NCBI GenBank assembly: GCA_022360375.1
Contig: JAKSCW010000371.1
Coordinates: forward strand, 1-12,644
Source: Balneolales bacterium
GTDB lineage: Bacteria; Bacteroidota; Rhodothermia; Balneolales; Balneolaceae
DNA: 12,644 nt
Reading direction: 5' to 3'
Part shown: positions 9,701 to 12,644 of the stretch, piece by piece
Position numbering within the stretch: position 1 is the first letter of the stretch
Layout of the letters: each line of letters begins with the position of its first letter
Made by a program: the position numbers and the translations under genes
The notes under the pieces: model-generated
The model's input: the letters and a program-made list of their open reading frames with translations, nothing else
What the model was told of the DNA's origin: nothing
Database searches by the model: none

Positions 9701-11738
9701 TTGGAACGATGCTACAAACTGGAGCGCAGGAGCAGTGCCCGGTGCCTCCGATAAAGTATTAATCCCTGCAAACCCTTCAGTTGGTAATGAACAACCTGTA
9801 ATCAGTTCCACCGATAACAGCGTTGCACAAATTTCCATAGAAAATTCTGCTACCATAACCCTTTCAGGAGGGGTTAATTTTACTGTGACCGGGGAAGCCT
9901 CGGGGCTTGGCGAAATACTTGGAAGTAATACGGATTCCGTTACTGTAGGGGGAGATTTAGCTGTTTCTGATGTAACTGTTGGATTTGTTAAGCTTGATGG
10001 GTCTGTTAATCAAGACGTAACCACCCCTAATGATTATGTGAACCTGGAACTTGACAATGCAAATGGAGCTGACTTTACTACCAACCTAAGTGTGAGTGAT
10101 ACTCTGAAACTTACTAACGGGACACTGTTCCTACCTTCCGGTACATCCCTGATTGCCAATGAAAAAGTGTATGGTACCGGGGAAATACGAATGCAGCAGA
10201 GAATGTATGGAGCAATGGGCTGGCGCCTTCTTTCCTCACCAATTGATACAACGTATGGTGAATTCTTAGACAGCATTTTAACCCAGGGATATTCCGGATC
10301 CACACTCGGGAATGCTGCATTAGACAGTCTGCAACCGAATGTATTGACCTACTTAGAGAGTTATCCGGGAACCGACAATCAACGTTTCAGAGCCCCGACC
10401 AGTACTTCTCAGAAAGTTACCCAGGGGCAGGGCATATTTGTGTTCCTCTTTGGCAATATAGCTGCTGATTCCAGATATAATGATCCTTTGCCAGACACTT
10501 TGGATGTGAGTGGCCAGGAATTTGATGGAAATGGCACTGAAGTAGATTTCGGAATAACCTACACAACAGCGGCAGATTCGGGGTGGAACCTGATAGGGAA
10601 CCCATTCCTTGCTACTATTGACTGGGATGACAATACCAATTGGACAAAAACGAACGTAGAATCCAGCATATACATATGGGACCCTTCGGCAAATGGAGGA
10701 AATGGTGAATATTTAACCTGGAATGGGGTAACCGGTACATTGCCAAACGCAGGACTCATTCCCCCTTTCCAGGGGTTTTGGGTCAAAGCTAATGCCAACA
10801 GCCCTGTTTTAAAAGTAAATAAGGATGCCAAAACCACGGGGGGAAGTTTCCTGAGGAAATCAATGCCAGGTAAAGCTAATGCTGATTCCTCCGCAAAAAA
10901 AACAGAGTCCAGGCTCCCACTTATCGATTTAGCTGTTATGTCATCTTCAGGAAGATCTAAGCGGACAAATATCATGTTCTCTGATGAAGGCCTGGCTACA
11001 AAGGATCCTCTTGATGCTTACAGGTTACTCCCGCTCACCAATTCATTTATAGAATTACATTCTTTACTTGATGATGGAACCGAACTTGCAATAAATAGCC
11101 TGCCAGGGAATTTTGACTCACGTCTCTTTATTCCATTGCACGTTGCTTCTTATGAGGATGGAGTTCCGATTTCAGGTGAATTAACGTTTGTATGGGGTGA
11201 TTTAAGAGGAGTGCCCGAAGACTGGATTCTTACATTAGTGGATAATGATACAGGCCAGGAAATAAACATGCTTGAAGAGATTAGTTATACATTTAATCAT
11301 TCAACAAGGTCCAAAATCCGAACCAATCTGAATCCGTTCTCCCCGAACCGGCAGCTTAGAGTTAAAGCTGCTACTATGGATACACGGTTCACCCTGAAGG
11401 TATCTACCGAAGAAATTGAGAGAGACGTACCTGAGGAATTCTATCTTGAACAAAATTATCCTAATCCTTTTAACCCGTCTACAAACATTGAATTTGGACT
11501 AAACCAAAACTCAAGGGTTACTTTAGAAGTTTGGGATATTCTTGGAAGAAAAGTTCGCACACTAATTGATGAGGAGAGAACCGCAGGCAGATATACTTAC
11601 AACTTTAATGCAAGAGATCTGGCAAGCGGCGTTTATTTCTACAGGCTTTCAACCAGGGCTTTAAATGGTAGTTACGTATTCAGTGGTTCTAATCCCTCAA
11701 ATACCGTCATTACTAAGAAAATGGTATTCATAAAGTAA
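3621..11738 (+). CDS. Giant multidomain LamG/cadherin-like adhesin with T9SS sorting domain
   Basis: This gene encodes 2705 residues and is complete. ATG 3621 is the first ATG after an in-frame TAG at 3603-3605, and it starts a good signal peptide, so the start is well supported despite the lack of a Shine-Dalgarno sequence. Domains by residue: signal peptide 1-29; DUF2341 about 36-155; LamG-like 1 151-363; cadherin-like repeats R1-R2 367-631; LamG-like 2 632-900; repeats R3-R5 901-1300; LamG-like 3 1301-1556; beta-sandwich 1557-1700; Ig-like A-C 1701-2010; beta-solenoid-like 2011-2195; pre-sorting module and linker 2196-2607; sorting domain 2608-2705. The only cysteines are C1858 and C1888. 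Predicted role, by inference: secreted or surface-anchored adhesin with lectin-like heads on a rod of beta domains. No hydrolase or protease catalytic motif was recognised. Its C-terminal 1200 residues are paralogous to the gene just upstream. Confidence 0.96.
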   Translation: MEGGQRKYHRFKSSILIVLLWLTQQSVFAQVQGYSQRLKAHVNAAQVYGDTDLTNFPVLISFTSSRFADTSNGGDVESSNGYDIIFTAADGTTILSHQIESYDNTTGEVVFWVRFPTLSVTTDTEFYAYFGNPDITTDPSSTNVWDSNYKMVLHLDETANGPTNFTDASGEISSTDISDNGTRAGTGQIGGSREFNDPGTNDVITIADNGVSPLDITGNITISFWAYPQNLDDAPDFITKGSYLNGYSIWYSNEQNNLVFSVNGDNLRTNSNILSDNTWYYVVVSRTSSGDRFIYLDGEQAATDNSTASFTVDDEDVTLSSFGNWPFVGLMDEVRISNIARDSAWIATEYANQTNQGFGTGFLDAINAEPILDSIETATLTYNSGDSPTIITSDISVYEGETTDNIESATIRITGNFDSTEDVLAFTNQLGITGSWNSTTGILTLTGTTTEENYQTALRSVTYENTDPAPVENTRTVSFTVNDGDDDSNTETRNIQVVKVNSAPTLSGIESSNILYFAGNGEKTITNNILVTDLDDTNLDSAFVQISSGYLSAEDTLRFTNQSGITGSWDDVAGQLKLEGTASLASYQAALRSITYENEAGSPTTTNRTISFSVHDGTEESSAVTRDIEYPTAITELASYKSIGVFNYDAQDADGDGDSATNQPSDGALSSWGDRSDNVSASTEDISATAPSGDAPTLSSSALGGRGAIIFDGNSGSNGDNYALEDNALVNTSSFTQKSFAAVFRTSDDLSGLQIIYEQGGSSNGYQISIKNGIAYAYAWSTNNSWTDGDDVSINLGAVETNTTYIIIANHNQPDNNTWQANINGGSIITSDLVAGTMSSHGGDPTIGEEDGSSDPTLTSLPSGTNNFTGEIAELVSWNSSLSSTDFTNIYAFLSDKWFNVPPVLSGAELTDLSYTEGDAATDITSTLAISDTDDTNLNSAKVYISSGFESSEDVLAYSTALGITGSYNSSAGVLILSGTTTVANYQAALRNVTYQNTETTSPTASTREISFIVYDWDDSSNVVTRDIDVTASNDAPVLANLEATTLAFTEGDAATDITSALTVSDNDNTTLQGATVAFTNNYFLGEDELAYTTALGITGSFNSSTGVLSLSGTTTLANYQAALRNVTFQNTSSDPVTGVNRTIEIRVFDGTDSSATGTTRDISVSSSNTVPTLANIETETIFYQANQSSTVSEAITITDPDDTNIESVTFQITSNYSSSEDTLEFQSLFGITSSWTDGTGTLTLTGPASKSDFQSAIRTVTYRNTISAPTDSDRIVSITANDGDGNSNTLTRTISFSIPKSVSDLLVWLKGDAGTFTTTGGSTASSDGTDVGRWEDQSGNNNHFTATNSGTEPTFRTNISTINSQDAVEFPGSSGYRLEDTDAENYLNGLDELTIFFVLESDDINTDQGFWTTFEPDATGEDKIFSIRYDSQGDNGSADDVITTGMRDLTTAFVMESFEAAQSNVGQIVMLKWTSELNYELYVDGVLSNPTFFQNIPTGTLAGVTTAIVGQGTQDLSSSWDGLIAEVILYGKELSTTEQEDIEDYLSAKYDIAIRSLTSATGGEAISADSSDVTNGYVTLTGPRVQESFTGEFSSGGTFVFNAPSGFEWDNTNSPAPSASVSSAFGGSTELTVSFTSRTTSQITFTIGTESSTNPGEITFSNFRVRPTTGVLPNTGNITNTGTTGLGGSTDYGELTMVAGAKAALEFSEQPSVSNVNSAISPAVRVQLIDQFGNAVEESQVNVSVVRNIVSGSGTLGGTTTQATNIFGIAEFDNLTLSATGSYTLTASSTGLTNTTSSAFDVVVIGALTGFTVERVPSGNISDKQAGQSFNITIVAVDGLQDTVDSFTGTISLSSNCTIGTGSGTSSSFTNGVLSSLTVSISSLGSCSLTATNSAGSENGTSNTFTVTPGDPSVSTTTISANPTVIFNDGFATSTLTVQTKDSEGNDVTTGGATITLSTTSGTIGPITDNSDGTYTATLTSSIVAGTATITGTLNGTSITDDAEVDYAEFNTQWQSQIGSISDARNWNDATNWSAGAVPGASDKVLIPANPSVGNEQPVISSTDNSVAQISIENSATITLSGGVNFTVTGEASGLGEILGSNTDSVTVGGDLAVSDVTVGFVKLDGSVNQDVTTPNDYVNLELDNANGADFTTNLSVSDTLKLTNGTLFLPSGTSLIANEKVYGTGEIRMQQRMYGAMGWRLLSSPIDTTYGEFLDSILTQGYSGSTLGNAALDSLQPNVLTYLESYPGTDNQRFRAPTSTSQKVTQGQGIFVFLFGNIAADSRYNDPLPDTLDVSGQEFDGNGTEVDFGITYTTAADSGWNLIGNPFLATIDWDDNTNWTKTNVESSIYIWDPSANGGNGEYLTWNGVTGTLPNAGLIPPFQGFWVKANANSPVLKVNKDAKTTGGSFLRKSMPGKANADSSAKKTESRLPLIDLAVMSSSGRSKRTNIMFSDEGLATKDPLDAYRLLPLTNSFIELHSLLDDGTELAINSLPGNFDSRLFIPLHVASYEDGVPISGELTFVWGDLRGVPEDWILTLVDNDTGQEINMLEEISYTFNHSTRSKIRTNLNPFSPNRQLRVKAATMDTRFTLKVSTEEIERDVPEEFYLEQNYPNPFNPSTNIEFGLNQNSRVTLEVWDILGRKVRTLIDEERTAGRYTYNFNARDLASGVYFYRLSTRALNGSYVFSGSNPSNTVITKKMVFIK
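3726..4709 (+). other. DUF2341 domain followed by LamG-like domain 1
   Basis: Residues 36-155 match the DUF2341 pattern: a 'FPVLISF' strand, 'GYDIIFTAADG', 'GEVVFWVRFPTLS', 'FYAYFGNPD', and 'STNVWDSNYKMVLHLDE', which runs into a concanavalin A-like fold. The LamG-like part (about 151-363) shows 'TISFWAYPQN', 'WYYVVVSRT..GDRFIYLDGE' and the typical closing 'GLMDEVRISNIARDSAWIATEYANQ'. DUF2341 plus LamG is a common N-terminal pair in secreted proteins of this phylum. The LamG-like fold often binds sugars or proteins, but no ligand can be read from the sequence. Confidence 0.85.
4719..5513 (+). repeat. Cadherin-like protein repeats R1 and R2
   Basis: Two tandem units of about 130 residues (R1 4719-5120, R2 5121-5513) share one pattern: an 'AP.L..IE' start, 'EDVLAFTN' or 'EDTLRFTN', 'GITGSW', a 'G.L.L.GT' strand, 'YQ.ALRS.TYEN', and a closing strand like 'RTVSFTVNDG' followed by 'TR.I'. 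The fold is probably a cadherin- or Ig-like beta-sandwich acting as a spacer. The repetition is at protein level; the DNA is diverged. Confidence 0.85.
5514..6320 (+). other. LamG-like domain 2 with Asp-rich loop
   Basis: Residues 632-900 interrupt the cadherin-like array. The segment contains 'GAIIFDGNSG', 'FAAVFRTSDDLSG', 'GYQISIKNGIAYAY', 'WQANINGG' and the closing 'GEIAELVSWNSSLSS ... IYAFLSDKWF', the same ending pattern as LamG-like 3. Near its start, residues 649-658 form an Asp-rich D..D.DGDGD loop (about 5565-5594) resembling a calcium-binding DxDxDG loop. A concanavalin A-like fold is likely; ligand unknown. Confidence 0.72.
6321..7520 (+). repeat. Cadherin-like protein repeats R3, R4 and R5
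   Basis: Three more units of the family seen at 4719-5513: R3 6321-6719, R4 6720-7124, R5 7125-7520. R3 and R4 are the closest pair, sharing EGDAATDITS, TALGITGS, SGTTT and ANYQAALRNVT. R5 is more diverged (GITSSW, DFQSAIRTVTYRNT). Residues 943-1250, covering most of this block, contain no lysine. Probable rigid spacer domains between LamG-like 2 and 3. Confidence 0.86.
7521..8288 (+). other. LamG-like domain 3
   Basis: Residues 1301-1556 show 'LLVWLKGDAG', 'GRWEDQSGNNNHFTA', 'DAVEFPGSSGYRLED', 'LTIFFVLESDD', 'YELYVDGVLSN' and the closing 'GLIAEVILYGKELSTTEQEDIEDYLSAKYDI'. This is the concanavalin A-like form common in Bacteroidetes secreted proteins. The tail of the same domain is what is visible at the left edge of the window (2-160), so the upstream paralogue carries it too. 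Confidence 0.82.
8289..9650 (+). other. Beta-sandwich and three Ig-like domains
   Basis: Residues 1557-1700 form a beta-sandwich with 'GGTFVFNAPSGFEW' and 'NTGNITNTGTTG'. Ig-like A (1701-1805) has the Big_1-type strand VRVQLIDQFGNAVEES followed by 'GIAEFDNL'. Ig-like B (1806-1910) has 'LTGFTVERVPSG' and the Cys pair C1858/C1888. Ig-like C (1911-2010) has 'STLTVQTKDSEGNDV' and 'NSDGTYTATLTSS', again Big_1-like. The order is the same in the upstream paralogue. Likely stalk domains. Confidence 0.75.
9651..11441 (+). other. Beta-solenoid-like segment and conserved pre-sorting module
   Basis: Residues 2011-2195 open with 'ARNWNDATNWSAGAVPG..DKVLIPANPS' and continue with short repeated strands, a pattern seen in beta-helical segments of Bacteroidetes surface proteins. 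Residues 2196-2410 hold a module strongly conserved between the paralogues: GWRLLSSPI, NVLTYLESYPGTDNQ, SRYNDPLPDTL, DSGWNLIGNPFLATIDWDD, YIWDPSANGGNGEYLTWNG, PPFQGFWVKAN. A Lys-rich linker follows (about 2411-2431), then a beta region ending 'RFTLKVSTEEIE'. No enzymatic motif was recognised. Confidence 0.65.
11442..11738 (+). other. C-terminal type IX secretion (Por) sorting domain of the 2705-residue adhesin
   Basis: Residues 2608-2705 carry YLEQNYPNPFNPSTNI, LEVWDILGRKVRTLI, 'AGRYTYNFNARDLASGVYFYRL' split over two strands, and the final ITKKMVFIK. This is a type A T9SS sorting domain with a FlgD-like fold. Compared with the paralogue there are about 14 extra residues (RALNGSYVFSGSNPSN region) between the last two strands. 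Confidence 0.92.
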
Positions 11739-11815
11739 GTGCCATTTGTCAAAATCTGCTTTTAACTTACCAGGCATTTGGTCGATAACGATTATGGGTA
11801 AGAATTAGATTTTCT

Positions 11816-11836
11816 AAAGGTTTTGCCCCCTTTTTT
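11816..11836 (+). terminator. Weak terminator-like hairpin after the giant adhesin gene
   Basis: AAAGG (11816-11820) pairs with CCTTT (11829-11833) around an 8-nt loop, followed by a few T residues. The stem is only 5 bp, so this is a weak candidate. It is placed 78 bp after the stop codon. Confidence 0.25.
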
Positions 11837-11862
11837 ACTAAAATCCATAAAAACAATCATTT

Positions 11863-11892
11863 TTGTTTACACTTTCGTGATACTGTTATGAT
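11863..11892 (+). promoter_or_regulatory. Possible promoter for the pilin-like genes
   Basis: TTGTTT (11863-11868), an 18-bp spacer and TATGAT (11887-11892) resemble a sigma-70 -35/-10 pair, about 62 bp before the ATG at 11955. It does not fit the Bacteroidetes consensus TTTG/TAnnTTTG well. In an AT-rich gap such matches arise by chance, so confidence is low. Confidence 0.25.
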
Positions 11893-11954
11893 AGATTAAT
11901 TTTTATTGTAACATAAATTCAATAACTACTCATTTAGTAAAAACATGAATTTCA

Positions 11955-12374
11955 ATGGCCAGTTATTCTGAATTATTTTATTTAGTGGCAGGAATGATGT
12001 TGTTCTCCATGTTATCACTGAATACGGCAAGATCATTCAACTCCACACGCCAAACCATTTACCAGTCAGAAGCTCAGTACAGAGCTATTGCCGTGGCTCA
12101 GGATGAAATTGACAAAGTTCAATGGATTTACGAACCCTCTGACCTTGACCCTTCAAGTGGTAGTTACACCTATCAAAGTTACCCTGTTACAGTTACTCAA
12201 AACTATGGCCCGAGTAATGAATACACTTCAAGCTTTACGCTTTATGGTACATCCGAATTATTGGAAGATACCGGTTCAATGAAAAGGTACCAGGTTACTG
12301 TTTCGGTTCTGAATACAGAAGTCGAACCCGATATCTTTATAACTATGGACATTATTAAATCTTACACCTATTAG
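11955..12374 (+). CDS. Leaderless pilin-like protein (PilV/GspI-like)
   Basis: This gene encodes 139 residues. ATG 11955 is the first ATG after an in-frame TGA at 11946-11948, so the N-terminus cannot be longer. Residues 7-22 (LFYLVAGMMLFSMLSL) form one hydrophobic segment at the very N-terminus. A helix containing 'YRAIAVAQDEIDKVQW' follows, resembling the alanine-rich helix and 'LA..ql..l' region of minor pilins PilV/GspI. The rest is beta-rich with no cysteine. There is no basic leader ending in Gly and no GFTLIE box; if only Met is removed, Glu is at position 5, as in mature type IV pilins. The next gene starts 3 nt after its stop, suggesting an operon. Probable inner-membrane or pseudopilus-tip subunit; it could instead be an unrelated single-pass membrane protein. 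Confidence 0.85.
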   Translation: MASYSELFYLVAGMMLFSMLSLNTARSFNSTRQTIYQSEAQYRAIAVAQDEIDKVQWIYEPSDLDPSSGSYTYQSYPVTVTQNYGPSNEYTSSFTLYGTSELLEDTGSMKRYQVTVSVLNTEVEPDIFITMDIIKSYTY

Positions 12375-12377
12375 TAT

Positions 12378-12644
12378 ATGAGCCCGAGTTTAGTCATATC
12401 ATTTGTAATAGGTGGATTGTTCCTGATCTCTATCTTAGCTTTTAATGCAAATGTCAGTAATTCTTCTCAGGAAATTACTCTAACAGGGGTTAACCAAACC
12501 AGGATGGATGATATCGTTGAACTTGTCTCCAACGATTTTAGCAAAATCGGGTTTAATACCGGTATTGCTGTTCCATTTACTACCGTACAGAGTGACGAAA
12601 TAATTTTTCAGTCTGATGTATATGACAATGATAGTTTCGGAGTA
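12378..12644 (+). CDS. Leaderless pilin-like protein, 5' part (PilW/GspJ-like; runs off right edge)
   Basis: The frame is open for 89 codons from ATG 12378 to the window end without a stop. It lies in the same frame as the preceding gene (TAG 12372-12374, one codon, then ATG), so no longer N-terminus is possible. Residues 5-21 (LVISFVIGGLFLISILA) are hydrophobic, followed by a helix with 'TRMDDIVELVSNDFSKIGFN' and then 'EIIFQSDVYDND'. This order (helix ending in '..D..kIGf', then a strand 'i.F..D.d.d') resembles minor pilins of the PilW/GspJ type. No prepilin leader or Glu5 is visible. It is probably translated together with the upstream gene; no Shine-Dalgarno sequence is apparent. The C-terminal part is outside the window. 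Confidence 0.82.
   Translation, partial: MSPSLVISFVIGGLFLISILAFNANVSNSSQEITLTGVNQTRMDDIVELVSNDFSKIGFNTGIAVPFTTVQSDEIIFQSDVYDNDSFGV

Larger units (their letters stand above)
8133..11738 (+). repeat. Paralogous block shared with 2-3529
   Basis: From LamG-like 3 to the stop codon, the encoded protein aligns in order and almost without gaps with the whole visible part of the upstream gene (3606 versus 3528 nt). Near-identical segments include PNVLTYLESYPGTDNQR, IAADSRYNDPLPDTL, IYIWDPSANGGNGEYLTWNG and KTTGGSFLRK. At DNA level the copies differ at many third positions. The longest identity I noticed is about 19 bp (2448-2466 and 10570-10588), so the duplication is not recent. Confidence 0.9.
11739..11954. 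other. Intergenic gap between adhesin and pilin-like genes
   Basis: This is a 216-bp AT-rich non-coding stretch. It holds a weak terminator-like hairpin (11816-11836) and a possible sigma-70-type promoter (11863-11892). It also has a short imperfect inverted repeat, AAACAA (11851-11856) with TTGTTT (11863-11868), overlapping the -35-like box. No gene or known RNA family was recognised. Confidence 0.5.

Noticed and set aside
10559..10975. 138-codon - strand frame
   Set aside because: It lies wholly opposite the conserved pre-sorting module and linker of the giant adhesin, with no recognisable domain.
11945..11971. Short frame from ATG 11945 (8 codons plus stop) overlapping the first pilin-like start
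   Set aside because: Too short and without distinct features. It could be a tiny leader frame coupled to the gene at 11955, but nothing supports that.

Overview
The window looks like chromosome of a marine or halophilic bacterium of the Balneolaeota/Rhodothermaeota (Bacteroidetes-like) lineage. This rests on two giant secreted proteins that end in a 'NYPNPFNPST ... LGRKV ... ASG.Y.YRL ... KM..IK' type IX secretion (Por) sorting domain, on acidic, Ser/Thr/Asp-rich and Cys-poor surface proteins, on moderate GC, and on the absence of clear Shine-Dalgarno sequences. This is a taxonomic inference; there is no rRNA or housekeeping gene to confirm it.

Layout: everything is on the + strand. (1) 2-3529 is the 3' part of a giant gene that enters from the left edge. 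It encodes the end of a LamG-like lectin fold, a beta-sandwich, three Ig-like domains, a beta-solenoid-like segment, a conserved pre-sorting module and the sorting domain. (2) A 91-bp AT-rich gap holds a small inverted repeat. (3) 3621-11738 is a complete 2705-residue paralogue: signal peptide, DUF2341, LamG-like 1, two cadherin-like repeats, LamG-like 2, three cadherin-like repeats, LamG-like 3, and then the same C-terminal half as gene 1. (4) A 216-bp gap has a weak terminator-like hairpin and a possible promoter. (5) 11955-12374 encodes a small leaderless pilin-like protein resembling PilV/GspI. (6) 12378 to the right edge is a second leaderless pilin-like gene, PilW/GspJ-like in its visible part, 3 nt downstream of the previous stop and probably co-transcribed.

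The two giant proteins are most simply read as tandem-duplicated surface adhesins, exported by Sec, passed through the type IX machinery, and binding glycans or other surfaces with their LamG-like domains. The pilin-like pair appears to begin a separate unit for a pseudopilus-like structure. No CRISPR array, tRNA, rRNA, insertion sequence or prophage gene was seen. The points most worth following are the pilin-like pair that cannot have a normal prepilin leader, the single cysteine pair shared by the two giant proteins, the conserved pre-sorting module, and an A8 tract just before the C-terminal secretion region of the second giant gene.
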